From Streptomyces sp. DT2A-34 (lineage in GTDB: Bacteria > Actinomycetota > Actinomycetes > Streptomycetales > Streptomycetaceae): a DNA stretch of 64,000 nucleotides. Of this stretch, positions 7,527 to 20,034 are shown piece after piece. A program made the translations under genes and the position numbers. The notes under the pieces are model-generated. The model did no database searches, was not told the DNA's origin, and was given only the letters and a program-made list of their open reading frames with translations. How positions within the stretch are numbered: the first letter of the stretch is position 1; every line of letters starts with the position of its first letter. The stretch is from contig NZ_JASTWJ010000001.1 of assembly GCF_030499515.1 (NCBI RefSeq), positions 2,894,001-2,958,000 of the forward strand. The letters are read 5' to 3'.

Positions 7527-10148
7527 TCACCGCAACAAAACCCCCGCCCCCTCCCCCACATCCTCCGAAGGCACCGCCACCAACCCCAACTCCGCGCCGG
7601 ACGCCAGCAACCGATGAGCCGGAAGGACCCGGACCGTATAGCCGTACGGCCCCGTCCGGTCCAGCGACAGCGGCCCCTCGTACACCCACCGCCCCTCCGC
7701 GTCCGGACTCCCCGCCGACTTCAGCGGCACCGTCGACGCGTCCGCGATGCGGTCCTCGGAGTCCACCCGCCCCGAAACCGCCTGGACCTCGACGTCGTCC
7801 GGCCCGAGGTCGCCCAGGCCCACCCGCACCCGGAGACCGAGCGTCGAGCCGAGTTCCGCGGTGGGGGTCAAGGCGGACGTCTCCACGTGGTCGACCGTGA
7901 CGCCGTGCCAGGCGGAGCGGACCCGCGCCTTCCAGCCCGCCAGCTCGCGCGCCGTGTCCGGTGTCATCGCGCGGTGGGCGTGGGCGGCCGGGGTGTAGAG
8001 GCGCTCGACGTATTCGCGGACCATCCTGCCCGCCAGGACCTTCGGGCCGAGCAGCGTCAGGGTCTGGCGGACCATCTCGATCCAGCGGTCCGGCAGGCCG
8101 CCCCGGCCGCGCTCGTAGAAGCGGGGCGTGACGCGTTGTTCCAGCAGGTCGTACAGCGCCGCCGCCTCTATGGCGTCGCGGTGGTCCGGGTCCGTGCCGG
8201 TGCCGTCCGCGGTGGGGACGGCCCAGCCGAAGTCCGGCTGGAACCACTCGTCCCACCAGCCGTCCAGCACTGACAGGTTCAGACACCCGTTGAGCGCCGC
8301 CTTCATCCCGCTGGTCCCACAGGCCTCCAACGGCCTCAGCGGGTTGTTCAGCCAGATGTCGCAGCCCGGGTACAGCTTCTGCGCCATCGCCATGCCGTAG
8401 TCCGGGAGGAAGACGATCCGATGCCGCACCCGCGGATCGTCCGCGAACCTCACCAGTTCCTGGATCAGGCGCTTTCCGCCGTCGTCCGCCGGGTGCGCCT
8501 TGCCCGCCACCACGATCTGGATCGGCCGCTCCGGGTGCAGGAGAAGGTCCATCAGGCGGTCGCGGTCGCGCAGCATCAGCGTGAGGCGTTTGTACGACGG
8601 GACCCGGCGCGCGAATCCGATCGTCAGGACGTCGGGGTCCAGGACGCCGTCGATCCAGCCCAACTCGGCCGTTCCCGCGCCGCGTTGCCGCCAGGAGGTG
8701 CGCAGGCGGGACCGTACCTCCGTCACCAGCTGCGCGCGCAGGTTGCGGCGCAGCTCCCAGATGTCCTGGTCCGGGATCTCCGCGACCGCGTCCCAGCGGT
8801 CCGAGCCGCCGACGGTCATCGCGTCCTCGGTGCGCCGGCCGCCGATCTGGCGGGCGCCGAGGCGGAAGACCTCGGGCGCGACCCAGGTCGGGGCGTGGAC
8901 GCCGTTGGTGACCGAGGTGATGGGGACCTCGTCGGGGTCGAATCCCGGCCACAGTCCCGAGAACATCTCGCGGCTGACGTTGCCGTGGAGCAGGGAGACG
9001 CCGTTCGCCCGCTGGCCCAGGCGCAGGCCCATCACGGCCATGTTGAAGAGGTTGGGTTCGCCGCCGGGGTAGGTCTCCATGCCGAGCTGGAGGATGCGCT
9101 CGACATCGATGCTCGGGAGTTCGGCGTCGGGACCGAAGTGGTGGGCGACCAGCTCGCGGTCGAAGCGGTCGATGCCGGCCGGGACGGGGGTGTGGGTGGT
9201 GAAGACCGTGCCGGCGCGGACCGCCTCCAGGGCCGCGTCGAAGTCCAGGCCGTCGTCGTCGCAGAGTTCGGCGATGCGCTCCAGGCCCAGGAAGCCGGCG
9301 TGGCCCTCGTTGGTGTGGAAGACCTCGGGTTCGGGGTGGCCGGTCAGGCGGCAGTACGTCCGGACCGCCCGTACTCCCCCTATGCCCAGCAGCATCTCCT
9401 GCAGCAGACGGTGCTCGCTGCCGCCGCCGTACAGGCGGTCGGTCACGCCGCGTTCGCCGAGGTCGTTCTCCTCGACGTCCGAGTCGAGCATCAGCAGGGG
9501 GACGCGGCCGACCTGGGCGAGCCAGACGCGGGCGTGCAGCTGCCTGCTGCCGGGCAGGGCGAGGGAGACCTGGGCGGGGGTGCCGTCGGGCTCCTTCAGG
9601 AGGGCCACCGGCAGCTCGTTGGGGTCCAGGACCGGATAGTGCTCCTGCTGCCAGCCGTCCCGGGACAGGGTCTGCCGGAAGTAGCCGTGCCGGTACAGCA
9701 GCCCGACCCCGATGAGGGGTACGCCGAGGTCGCTGGCCGCCTTGAGGTGGTCGCCGGCGAGGATGCCGAGGCCGCCGGAGTACTGGGGCAGGGCGGCCGT
9801 GATGCCGAACTCGGGCGAGAAGTAGGCGACGGCGGCGGGGAGTTCGGCGGACTCGCCCTGGTACCAGCGCTCGCCCGTGACGTAGTCGTCGAGGTCAGCG
9901 GCGACCGCGGTCAGCCGGCGCAGGAAGTCGTGGTCCTGGGCCAGCTCCGCGAGCCGCCCGGGCGACACGCTGCCCAGCAGCCGTACGGGGTCGTTGCCCG
10001 AGGCGGCCCAGCACTCGGGGTCCACGGACTGGAAGAGATCGCGGGTCTCGGCATGCCAGGACCAGCGCAGATTGCGGGCCAGATCGCTCAGCGGCCGGAG
10101 GGCTTCGGGGAGGACTGGACGGACGGTGAATCGACGGATCGCCTTCAC
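7527..10148 (-). CDS. glgP: Alpha-glucan (glycogen/maltodextrin) phosphorylase
   Basis: This 873-residue enzyme releases glucose-1-phosphate from alpha-1,4-glucans using PLP. The pyridoxal lysine is K616 in GTSGMKAALNG, followed by SVLDGWWDEW. The N-terminus (FTVRPVLPEALRPL) and the SPEFGI and HTPVPAGIDRF motifs are typical of the actinobacterial type. The start is GTG 10148, preceded by GAGGTGG. It lies divergently from the subtilase and GlgE operon, the usual place for a glgP partner of the GlgE pathway. It degrades the glucan that glgE and glgB build. Confidence 0.92.
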   Translation of the reverse strand: MKAIRRFTVRPVLPEALRPLSDLARNLRWSWHAETRDLFQSVDPECWAASGNDPVRLLGSVSPGRLAELAQDHDFLRRLTAVAADLDDYVTGERWYQGESAELPAAVAYFSPEFGITAALPQYSGGLGILAGDHLKAASDLGVPLIGVGLLYRHGYFRQTLSRDGWQQEHYPVLDPNELPVALLKEPDGTPAQVSLALPGSRQLHARVWLAQVGRVPLLMLDSDVEENDLGERGVTDRLYGGGSEHRLLQEMLLGIGGVRAVRTYCRLTGHPEPEVFHTNEGHAGFLGLERIAELCDDDGLDFDAALEAVRAGTVFTTHTPVPAGIDRFDRELVAHHFGPDAELPSIDVERILQLGMETYPGGEPNLFNMAVMGLRLGQRANGVSLLHGNVSREMFSGLWPGFDPDEVPITSVTNGVHAPTWVAPEVFRLGARQIGGRRTEDAMTVGGSDRWDAVAEIPDQDIWELRRNLRAQLVTEVRSRLRTSWRQRGAGTAELGWIDGVLDPDVLTIGFARRVPSYKRLTLMLRDRDRLMDLLLHPERPIQIVVAGKAHPADDGGKRLIQELVRFADDPRVRHRIVFLPDYGMAMAQKLYPGCDIWLNNPLRPLEACGTSGMKAALNGCLNLSVLDGWWDEWFQPDFGWAVPTADGTGTDPDHRDAIEAAALYDLLEQRVTPRFYERGRGGLPDRWIEMVRQTLTLLGPKVLAGRMVREYVERLYTPAAHAHRAMTPDTARELAGWKARVRSAWHGVTVDHVETSALTPTAELGSTLGLRVRVGLGDLGPDDVEVQAVSGRVDSEDRIADASTVPLKSAGSPDAEGRWVYEGPLSLDRTGPYGYTVRVLPAHRLLASGAELGLVAVPSEDVGEGAGVLLR

Positions 10149-10489
10149 GGTTCCACCTCGGGCAGCGCGTGGCAGGGGACGCACGGCGGTGTGCGTCCCG
10201 TCATCGCCCCCGACGGTATCGGTATGCGGGGCTTCGTAACCACCGTGCCTTTTTGTGGCTGTCGGTGGCCGGTCACGGCTGTCAAGCGGGGGTGAAAGAG
10301 CACGTCCGTCCGAAAAGCGCCGCAACCTTTACGCATCCCCCCTAGCCGGTATGGCCGATTCCGCCCCCGTAGGCGTCCTTGTGGCGACTTCTCACGTCAC
10401 GAGAGGCTGACGGTGGCGTACCGGTCCAGGTCGGGTGCACCCGGCGAACGAGGGCCGCCCTGCGCCGAGTTGAGGAGGGGACTCACACC
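10149..10489. other. Divergent intergenic region glgP / subtilase
   Basis: 341 bp without a credible gene; it must hold the promoters of glgP (leftward) and the subtilase (rightward). A TTGACA occurs on the minus strand at about 10280-10285 but has no convincing -10 at the right spacing. I see nothing else clear. Confidence 0.5.
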
Positions 10490-11692
10490 ATGGCACGGAC
10501 GCGCATACGGCGTCTGCGCTGGGCCGGTGGCCTGACCGCGGTGACCTGTGTCGCCGCGCTTTCGGCCACCACCATGCCCGCGCACGCCGCACCGGAGGGG
10601 CAGATACTCGGCGCCGGGGACCCCGGCTCCGTCAGCGGCAGTTACCTGGTGACACTCAAGGGGGGAACGAAGGCTCCCTCGGCGGCCGGAAAGAGCCTCG
10701 CCGAGAAGTACGGGGCGAAAATAAGCCACACCTACGACACGGTCCTCAACGGCTATGCCGTCCAGGCCAACGAGAGACAAGCCAAGCGGCTCGCAGCCGA
10801 CTCCCGCGTCGCGTCGGTCGTCCAGGACACCCGCGTCACGCCGGCCCACACCCAGAAGAACCCGCCGTCCTGGGGGCTCGACCGCATCGACCAGCGCAAC
10901 CTGCCGCTGGACAAGAGCTACACCTGGCCCGAGTCCGCGGGCGCCGGAGTGACCGTGTACGTGATCGACACCGGCATTCGCATCTCGCACAAGGACTTCG
11001 GCGGCCGGGCGAGCTACGGCTGGGACTTCGTCGGCAACGACCGGACCGCGAGCGACGGCAACGGCCACGGCACCCATGTCGCCGGCACCGTCGCGGGCAA
11101 GCAGTACGGGGTCGCCAAGAAGGCCAAGGTCGTCGCCGTACGCGTGCTCGACAATGACGGCGGTGGCACCACGGCCCAGGTCATCGCGGGCATCGACTGG
11201 GTGACCAAGCACGCGAAGAAGCCCGCGGTCGCCAACGTCAGCCTCGGCGGCTACCGCAACACGCAGCTCGACGCCGCCGTACGCAACTCCATCGCGTCCG
11301 GCGTCACCTACACGGTCGCGGCGGGCAACGACGGGCTGCCGGCCGGCCTGTACTCCCCCGCGGCGGTGCGGGAGGCCGTCACCGTGGGCGCCACCGACAA
11401 GAAGGACGCGCGGGCCGACTTCTCCAACTTCGGCTCGGTACTGGACCTGTTCGCCCCGGGCGTCTCGATCACCTCCGCGTCGTACGCGAGCGACACCGGC
11501 AAGGCGACCTTCTCCGGTACGTCGATGGCCTCGCCGCACGCGGCGGGCGTGGCCGCGCTCTATCTGGCCGACCACCCGAAGGCCGGGCCCGCACAGGTGT
11601 CCAAGGCGTTGGTGGCGCAGGCGGTGTCCGGCAAGGTCTCCGGCAGGGGGCTCGGTTCACCGAACAAACTCCTGCAAGTGCCGGGCTCGTAG
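10490..11692 (+). CDS. Secreted S8 subtilisin-like serine protease
   Basis: A 400-residue extracellular protease. The signal peptide is about 1-34 (Arg-rich start, ending in PAHA). An I9 inhibitor propeptide covers about 50-120 (SYLVTLKGG). The S8 domain has D160 (VIDTGI), H193 (GHGTHVAG) and S345 (GTSMASPH), so the triad is intact. ATG 10490 has GAGGAGGGG 9-10 nt upstream. It has its own strong terminator before glgE, so its position inside the glucan block looks like an insertion rather than operon membership. Confidence 0.93.
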   Translation: MARTRIRRLRWAGGLTAVTCVAALSATTMPAHAAPEGQILGAGDPGSVSGSYLVTLKGGTKAPSAAGKSLAEKYGAKISHTYDTVLNGYAVQANERQAKRLAADSRVASVVQDTRVTPAHTQKNPPSWGLDRIDQRNLPLDKSYTWPESAGAGVTVYVIDTGIRISHKDFGGRASYGWDFVGNDRTASDGNGHGTHVAGTVAGKQYGVAKKAKVVAVRVLDNDGGGTTAQVIAGIDWVTKHAKKPAVANVSLGGYRNTQLDAAVRNSIASGVTYTVAAGNDGLPAGLYSPAAVREAVTVGATDKKDARADFSNFGSVLDLFAPGVSITSASYASDTGKATFSGTSMASPHAAGVAALYLADHPKAGPAQVSKALVAQAVSGKVSGRGLGSPNKLLQVPGS

Positions 11693-11717
11693 CGTCTGTT
11701 GTCGGCCAACCGCGAAC

Positions 11718-11749
11718 ACCGGCCCCGTTCCCCGAGGAACGGGGCCGGT
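11718..11749 (+). terminator. Hairpin terminator after subtilase
   Basis: A perfect 14-bp stem (ACCGGCCCCGTTCC) with the loop CCGA, followed by CTTGTGTGT. Confidence 0.85.
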
Positions 11750-11921
11750 CTTGTGTGTAGACATACGCGTGAGTAGTTAACAAAGTGCCGGATTGCGTAC
11801 CCGAATAGGGTGGGAAGGCTCCTCCGGTACACCGCAGCTTTGCGCCCCCGGGCGCGCCCCACGCAGGACCCACCTCCCCACAGCCATCCGCCCACCCAAG
11901 TTGACGCGGACAGGAGCGGTC

Positions 11922-14029
11922 ATGCCCGCCATGCACCACCAGTCGTCCTCACCCCCGACGTCCAGCACCGACGCACCCCCCGAGCCCCGCGCCGTCACCG
12001 CCGACCCCGGACCGCCGGCTCCGGAGCGACCCTCCGCGAGCGACACGGCCGGCGGCGTGGGGCGCATACCAGTCCTCGATGTCCGGCCGATCGTCCAGCA
12101 CGGGCGCAGGCCCGCGAAGGCGGTGACCGGCGAGACCTTCGAGATCTCGGCCACCGTGTTCCGCGAGGGCCATGACGCCGTGGCCGCCAATGTCGTGCTG
12201 ACCGACCCGGACGGCCGTCCGGGCCCGTGGACGCCGATGCGTGAACTGGCCCCGGGCACCGACCGCTGGGGCGCCACCGTCACCGCCGGCGAGCCCGGCC
12301 ACTGGACCTACCGGGTCGAGGCCTGGGGCGATCCGGTCACGACCTGGCGGCACCACGCCCAGATCAAGATTCCGGCCGGCATGGACACCGACCTGGTCCT
12401 GGAGGAGGGCGCGCGGCTGTACGAGCGTGCGGCCGCCGACGTGCCCGAGGCCGAGGGACAGCCGGTGATCCTCGCGGCCGTCGAGGCCCTGCGGGACGAG
12501 AGCCGCCCGGCCGCCTGGCGGTTGGCGGCGGCGTTGACGCCCGAGGTGGATGCGGTGTTGGGGCGGTACCCGCTGCGGGATCTGGTCACCGCGTCGGATC
12601 CGCTGCCGCTGCTGGTGGAACGGGAACGGGCCCTGTACGGCTCCTGGTACGAGTTCTTCCCCCGCTCCGAAGGCACCCCGCAGCAGCCCCACGGCACCTT
12701 CCGCACCGCCGCGCGCCGGCTCCCGGCGATCGCCGCGATGGGCTTCGACGTCGTCTACCTCCCGCCCGTCCACCCGATCGGCACCACCTTCCGCAAGGGC
12801 CCCGACAACACCCTCTCCGCCGGCCCCGACGACGTCGGCGTGCCCTGGGCGATCGGCTCGCCCGAGGGCGGCCACGACGCCGTCCACCCCGACCTGGGCA
12901 CCATCGAGGACTTCGACCACTTCGTGGCCCAGGCCGGTGAGCTGGGCCTGGAGATCGCCCTGGACTTCGCCCTGCAGTGCTCCCCCGACCACCCCTGGGT
13001 ACACAAGCACCCCGAGTGGTTCCACCACCGCCCGGACGGCACGATCGCCTACGCGGAGAACCCGCCGAAGAAGTACCAGGACATCTACCCCCTCGCCTTC
13101 GACGCGGACATGGACGGCCTGATCGCCGAGACCCTGCGCGTGCTGCGGCACTGGATGGCCCACGGGGTGCGGATCTTCCGCGTGGACAACCCCCACACCA
13201 AACCGGTCGTGTTCTGGCAGAAGGTCATCGCCGACATCAACCGCACCGACCCGGACGTGATCTTCCTGGCCGAGGCGTTCACCCGCCCGGCGATGATGCA
13301 CACCCTGGCCCAGATCGGCTTCCAGCAGTCCTACACCTACTTCACCTGGCGCAACACCAAGCAGGAACTCACCGAGTACCTCACCGAACTGACCGGCGAA
13401 GCAGCCGCCTACATGCGGCCGAACTTCTTCGCCAACACCCCCGACATCCTCCACGCCTACCTCCAGCACGGCGCACGCCCCGCCTTCGAGGTCCGCGCCG
13501 TCCTGGCCGCCACCCTCTCCCCCACCTGGGGCATCTACAGCGGCTACGAACTGTGCGAGAACACCCCCCTGCGCGACGGCAGCGAGGAATACCTCCACTC
13601 GGAGAAGTACCAGCTCCGCCCCCGCGACTGGGAAACCGCCGAACGCGAAGGCCGCACCATCACCCCCCTGATCACCCAGCTCAACGCCATCCGGCGGGCC
13701 AATCCGGCCCTGCGGCAATTGCGCGACCTCCACTTCCATCACGCGGACCAGGAAGCGGTGATCGCGTACTCGAAGCGCAGCGGTTCGAACACGGTTCTGG
13801 TGGTCGCCAACCTCGATCCTCACCACACCCAGGAGGCCACGGTCTCGTTGGACATGCCGCAACTCGGCCTGGACTGGCACGAGTCGGTGCCGGTGCGCGA
13901 CGAGCTCACCGGCGAGACCTATCACTGGGGCAGGGCGAACTACGTGCGTCTCGAACCGGGCACTCGTCCCGCGCACATCCTCACCGTCCTGCGACCGTCC
14001 ACCCCGCAGATCGGAGGGTCACCCACAAA

Positions 14030-14033
<4 letters not shown>
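11922..14033 (+). CDS. glgE: GlgE alpha-1,4-glucan:maltose-1-phosphate maltosyltransferase
   Basis: A GH13_3 enzyme of 703 residues that extends alpha-1,4-glucan with maltose from maltose-1-phosphate. The inferred nucleophile is D422 ([10 protein letters not shown]) and the acid/base E451 (FLAEAFTRP). Their spacing of 29 matches D394/E423 known for the S. coelicolor enzyme. ATG 11922 follows CAGGAGCGG. The first ~40 residues are a poorly conserved Pro/Ser-rich tail. It heads the glgE-treS-maltokinase-glgB operon and shares an ATGA overlap with treS, indicating translational coupling. An actinobacterial -10-like TAGGGT lies about 110 nt upstream. Confidence 0.95.
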
Positions 14034-15730
<1,697 letters not shown>

Positions 15731-15814
15731 CAGCCCGGCGGGGCGGTTTCTCCCGCCCCGCCCGGGGCACGCATCAGTAACACCCCGACCGGCCCGGGGA
15801 AAGGACGTGACGCC

Positions 15815-17260
15815 ATGTCGAAAGCCGTCACCCGCACCCTTACCACCCCTCCCAGCCTCCTCGCGTCGCTGGACCCACTCCTGCGGGAGTGGCTGCCACG
15901 GCAGCGATGGTTCGCCGGCAAGGGGCGTCCGGTCACCGGGTTCTCGCTGGTGGCGGCCACCGAGCTGCTGCCGCCCGGCGGCAAGCTGGGCCTGTACCAC
16001 CTGCTGGTGCGCGCCCATCAGCCGCTCGCGCCCCTGACGGGCGCCCCCGAGCAGCCCGCGGACTGCTACCAGCTCCTCATAGGAGAGCGCGAGGCGTTGC
16101 CGCCGCGGCTCGCGCCCGCGCTGATCGGACACGTGGCCGAGGGCCCGCTCGCCGGACGTACGGTGTACGACGCCCTGTACGACACCCGCCCCACCGAGCT
16201 GCTCCTGGAGGCGCTGCGCACCGGGGCCCGGATCGGCGGACTGCGTTTCGAGCGGGACGAAAGCCAGGAGATCCGGTCCGGCCTGGTGCCGCGCCTGGTC
16301 ACCTCCGAGCAGTCGAACTCGTCCGTCGTATACGGCGATACGTTCATCCTGAAGCTGTTGCGCCGCATCGTGCCCGGCGTCAATCCCGACCTGGAGCTGC
16401 CGCTGGCGCTGGCCCGCGAGAGCTGCGACCGGGTGCCCGCGCCGACGGCGTGGATCCGGGCGGAACTGTCCGGCGACTCATACGTCCTCGGCGTGCTCCA
16501 GCCCTTCGTGCAGGGCGCGGCGGACGGCTGGGAGCTGGCGCTGCGCGAACTGGCCAAGGGCGAGGACTTCGCCGCCGCGGCACGGGCACTCGGGCGCGCC
16601 ACGGCCGAGGTACACATGGCGCTGGCCCGCACGCTGCCGACCGTGACCCTGGGGCGCGCGCAGGTGCAGCAGCTGGTCGACGGCATGGTCGAGCGGCTGG
16701 ACGAGGCCGCCCAGGCGGTGCCCGCGCTGCGGCCGTACGCGCCCGGTCTGCGTTCCGCCTTCGCGGCGCTGGCCGACCTGGCCGCCGAGGGCTGCACCTG
16801 GACCGCCCAGCGCATCCACGGCGACCTGCACCTCGGGCAGTGCCTGCGCTCGCCCGCGGGGCAGTGGTGGCTGATCGACTTCGAGGGCGAGCCGTCGAAG
16901 CCGCTGGCCGAACGGCGGATGCCGCAGCCGCCGGTGCGGGACGTCGCGGGGATGCTGCGCTCCTTCGACTACGCCGCCCACTCGGCCGACCCTCCGGTAC
17001 CGGGCTGGGCCGACGCCTGCCGGGCCGCGTACTGCTCCGGGTACGCGCAGGTCAGCGGCGCCGATCCGCGGACCGATCCGGTGCTGCTGCGCGCGTACGA
17101 GACCGACAAGGCGATCTACGAGGTCGTCTACGAGGCCCGCCACCGCCCCGACTGGCTCCCCGTACCGCTGTCCGCGATACGCCGCCTCGCCGCGGACTCC
17201 GCAGCCCCGTCCCCCTCCACGCCCCCATCCCCACCTTCGCCTAGGAGGCCCCGCCCGTGA
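15815..17260 (+). CDS. mak: Maltokinase (Pep2/Mak)
   Basis: A 481-residue kinase that phosphorylates maltose with ATP to give maltose-1-phosphate for GlgE. The N-terminal cap has [13 protein letters not shown]. The APH-like C-lobe carries the catalytic-loop motif HGDLHLGQ with D337 and the metal-binding DFEGEP with D355. The start ATG 15815 has a GGGGAAAGG upstream. The last ~25 residues are Pro/Ser-rich. Its TGA overlaps the glgB GTG (GTGA at 17257-17260), so the two are coupled. Confidence 0.92.
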   Translation: MSKAVTRTLTTPPSLLASLDPLLREWLPRQRWFAGKGRPVTGFSLVAATELLPPGGKLGLYHLLVRAHQPLAPLTGAPEQPADCYQLLIGEREALPPRLAPALIGHVAEGPLAGRTVYDALYDTRPTELLLEALRTGARIGGLRFERDESQEIRSGLVPRLVTSEQSNSSVVYGDTFILKLLRRIVPGVNPDLELPLALARESCDRVPAPTAWIRAELSGDSYVLGVLQPFVQGAADGWELALRELAKGEDFAAAARALGRATAEVHMALARTLPTVTLGRAQVQQLVDGMVERLDEAAQAVPALRPYAPGLRSAFAALADLAAEGCTWTAQRIHGDLHLGQCLRSPAGQWWLIDFEGEPSKPLAERRMPQPPVRDVAGMLRSFDYAAHSADPPVPGWADACRAAYCSGYAQVSGADPRTDPVLLRAYETDKAIYEVVYEARHRPDWLPVPLSAIRRLAADSAAPSPSTPPSPPSPRRPRP

Positions 17261-19920
17261 CCCCCCGCACCACTCCCTCCACCGGTTCGGATCCGAAGAA
17301 GACGGCCGAACAGCCGGCTGAGCAGACGAACGTCGCGAAGAAGGCGACGACGAAGACGGTGAAGGCCGCCGAGAAGGCCGCGGAGGCCATGAAGAAGGGG
17401 ACAGCGAAAAAGGCGACGCCGAAGGCCGACGCGGCGAAGAAGACCGCCGCGGAGAAGACGGCCGCGAAGAAGACAGCTGCGAAGAAGGCCCCCGCGAAGA
17501 AGGCTGCCGCCAAGAAGGCCGTCGCGAAGAAGGCCGTGGCCAAGAAGGCGGCCGCGAAGACCACCACCGCGAAGAGCACGACGACGCCGAAGAGCACGGC
17601 CGCGTCGAAGAGCACGGCCCCGAAGAAGGCCGCCGCCAAGAAGATCCCCGCGCAGAAGGCGGCGGCACCCAAGAAGATCCCCGCTCAGAAGGCCGCTCCC
17701 GTCGAGCCGTCGGCGCCCGTGGACGTCGCCGTCTCCCCCGCCCTCGATGCCGCCGACCACGACCGCCTCCTCACCGGCACCCACCACGACCCGCACTCCG
17801 TCCTCGGCGTGCATCCCGTGCCCGGCGGTGTCGCCTTCCGGGCCTTCCGGCCGTACGCCCTGTCGGTCACCGTCGTCGCGGGCAGCCTGCGGGCCGAGCT
17901 GCACGACGACGGGGAGGGGTTCTTCTCGGGACTGCTGCCGCTGCGGGACGTACCGGAGGACTACCGGCTCCTCGTGGCGTACGAGGGGTCGGTTCAGGAG
18001 ACCGAGGACGCGTACGGCTTCCTGCCCGCGCTGGGCGAACTCGACCTGCATCTGATCGGCGAGGGACGGCACGAGGAGCTGTGGCGGGCGCTCGGCGCCG
18101 AGCCGATGACGCACCAGGGCGTGACCGGCACCCGGTTCACGGTGTGGGCGCCGAACGCACGCGGCGTGTCCCTGGCCGGCACCTTCAACTTCTGGGACGG
18201 CACGGGGTACCCGATGCGCTCGCTCGGCGGCTCCGGCGTCTGGGAGCTGTTCGTGCCCGGCATCGGCGAGGGCGAGCTGTACAAGTTCGAGATCACCCGG
18301 CCCGACGGCTCGAAGACACTGCGCGCCGACCCGCTGGCCCGCCGTACGCAGGCCCCGCCCGACACGTCGTCCATCGTGCACGCCTCGCAGCACGAGTGGG
18401 GTGACGCGGAGTGGCTGGCGCGGCGCGGGCAGATCCCGACGCATGAGGCGCCGTTCTCGGTGTACGAGGTCCATCTGGCGTCCTGGCGCCCAGGACTGAC
18501 GTATCGTCAGCTCGCCGAGCAGCTCCCCGCCTACGTCAAGGACCTGGGCTTCACGCACGTCGAGCTCATGCCGGTCGCCGAGCACCCCTTCGGCGGCTCC
18601 TGGGGCTACCAGGTCACCGGCCTCTACGCGCCCACGGCCCGCCTCGGCACGCCGGACGACTTCAAGTTCCTGGTCGACGCCCTGCACCAGGCCGGGATCG
18701 GCGTGCTGATGGACTGGGTGCCGGCGCACTTCCCGCGCGACGACTGGGCGCTGGCCGAGTTCGACGGGCGTCCGCTCTACGAGCACGAGGACCCCCTGCG
18801 CTCCGCGCACCCCGACTGGGGCACGCTGGAGTTCGACTACGGACGTACCGAGGTGCGCAACTTCCTGGTCGCCAACGCCACGTACTGGTGCGAGGAGTTC
18901 CACATCGACGGGCTCCGGGTGGACGCCGTCGCCTCCATGCTCTACCTGGACTACTCACGCGAGCCGGGCCAGTGGGTGCCGAACGAGCACGGGGGCCGGG
19001 AGAACCTGGACGCGGTGGCGTTCCTCCAGGAGATGAACGCGACCCTGTACCGGCGGGTGCCGGGGGTCGTGACGATCGCGGAGGAGTCCACGGCCTGGGA
19101 CGGCGTGACCCGCCCGACGCATGTGGCGGGGCCGGGCGGCTTCGGAGGCCTGGGCTTCGGGCTGAAGTGGAACATGGGCTGGATGCACGACTCGCTGGAG
19201 TACATGGCCAAGGAGCCGATCCACCGCAAGTACCACCACAACGAGATGACGTTCTCGATGGTGTACGCCTACAGCGAGAACTACGTCCTGCCCATCTCCC
19301 ACGACGAGGTGGTGCACGGCAAGCGGTCGCTGGTGTCGAAGATGCCGGGCGACTGGTGGCAGCAGCGCGCCAACCACCGCGCGTATCTGGGCTTCATGTG
19401 GGCGCATCCCGGCAAGCAACTGATCTTCATGGGACAGGAGTTCGCCCAGGGCGCGGAGTGGTCGGAGGCGCACGGCCCGGACTGGTGGCTGCTGGACCCG
19501 GCGTACGGGGCGGAGCCCGACCATCGCGGGGTGCGGGACCTGGTCCGCGACCTGAACACGGTCTACCGCCACACCCCGGCCCTCTGGCAGCGGGACACCG
19601 ACCCGTCCGGCTTCCAGTGGGTGGTCGGGGACGCGGCCGACGACAACGTGTTCGCGTTCCTGCGCTACGACGCCGAGGGCGCTCCGCTGCTGGCGGTGTC
19701 GAACCTGTCGCCGGTCGTCCGGCACGACTACCGCCTCGGGGTCCCGGACGACGTCCCGGCCTGGCACGAGTCGCTGAACACCGACGCGGCGAAGTACGGC
19801 GGCAGCGACGTCGTCAACCCCGACCCGCTCAAGCCGGAAGCCCAGCCGTGGCACGGCCGCGCGGCGAGCATCCGGCTGACGTTGCCACCGCTGGCGACGG
19901 TGTGGCTGCGCCCGGCCTAG
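17257..19920 (+). CDS. glgB: 1,4-alpha-glucan branching enzyme with lysine/alanine-rich N-terminal extension
   Basis: A GH13_9 enzyme introducing alpha-1,6 branches into the GlgE product. The inferred triad is D556 (LRVDAVASM), E609 (TIAEEST) and D683 ([10 protein letters not shown]). The D-to-E spacing of 53 equals E. coli GlgB. The 887-residue length is unusual because residues about 25-150 are a low-complexity tract of repeated AAKK/PKST units, resembling the tails of actinobacterial histone-like proteins such as HupS. A CBM48-type module follows before the barrel. GTG 17257 overlaps the maltokinase stop and has GGAGG 8 nt upstream, so the basic tail is translated if this start is used. 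Confidence 0.93.
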   Translation: MTPRTTPSTGSDPKKTAEQPAEQTNVAKKATTKTVKAAEKAAEAMKKGTAKKATPKADAAKKTAAEKTAAKKTAAKKAPAKKAAAKKAVAKKAVAKKAAAKTTTAKSTTTPKSTAASKSTAPKKAAAKKIPAQKAAAPKKIPAQKAAPVEPSAPVDVAVSPALDAADHDRLLTGTHHDPHSVLGVHPVPGGVAFRAFRPYALSVTVVAGSLRAELHDDGEGFFSGLLPLRDVPEDYRLLVAYEGSVQETEDAYGFLPALGELDLHLIGEGRHEELWRALGAEPMTHQGVTGTRFTVWAPNARGVSLAGTFNFWDGTGYPMRSLGGSGVWELFVPGIGEGELYKFEITRPDGSKTLRADPLARRTQAPPDTSSIVHASQHEWGDAEWLARRGQIPTHEAPFSVYEVHLASWRPGLTYRQLAEQLPAYVKDLGFTHVELMPVAEHPFGGSWGYQVTGLYAPTARLGTPDDFKFLVDALHQAGIGVLMDWVPAHFPRDDWALAEFDGRPLYEHEDPLRSAHPDWGTLEFDYGRTEVRNFLVANATYWCEEFHIDGLRVDAVASMLYLDYSREPGQWVPNEHGGRENLDAVAFLQEMNATLYRRVPGVVTIAEESTAWDGVTRPTHVAGPGGFGGLGFGLKWNMGWMHDSLEYMAKEPIHRKYHHNEMTFSMVYAYSENYVLPISHDEVVHGKRSLVSKMPGDWWQQRANHRAYLGFMWAHPGKQLIFMGQEFAQGAEWSEAHGPDWWLLDPAYGAEPDHRGVRDLVRDLNTVYRHTPALWQRDTDPSGFQWVVGDAADDNVFAFLRYDAEGAPLLAVSNLSPVVRHDYRLGVPDDVPAWHESLNTDAAKYGGSDVVNPDPLKPEAQPWHGRAASIRLTLPPLATVWLRPA

Positions 19921-19929
19921 TTTTCGCCT

Positions 19930-19978
19930 CCTCAAACGCCGGAGGGGCTGGATCTTTCAGCCCCTCCGGCGTTTGAGG
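19930..19978 (+). terminator. Long perfect hairpin after glgB (Streptomyces-type repeat)
   Basis: Two perfectly complementary 21-bp arms (beginning CCTCAAACGCCGG) flank the 7-nt loop GATCTTT, followed by ACGAGGC. I recognise this as a sequence found at many gene ends in Streptomyces genomes (from memory). It lies 10 nt past the glgB stop and faces the convergent helicase gene. A second 8-bp hairpin (CTGGGGGC, loop GGCA) follows at 20009-20028. Confidence 0.85.
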
Positions 19979-20034
19979 ACGAGGCCCGTTCAGGGCCGAA
20001 GCGGGGGTCTGGGGGCGGCAGCCCCCAGAGACGC

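Noticed and set aside
17257..17710. Separate histone-like gene upstream of glgB
   Set aside because: The Lys/Ala tract is in the same frame as GlgB with no stop and no internal start with a ribosome binding site, so it is an extension of GlgB.
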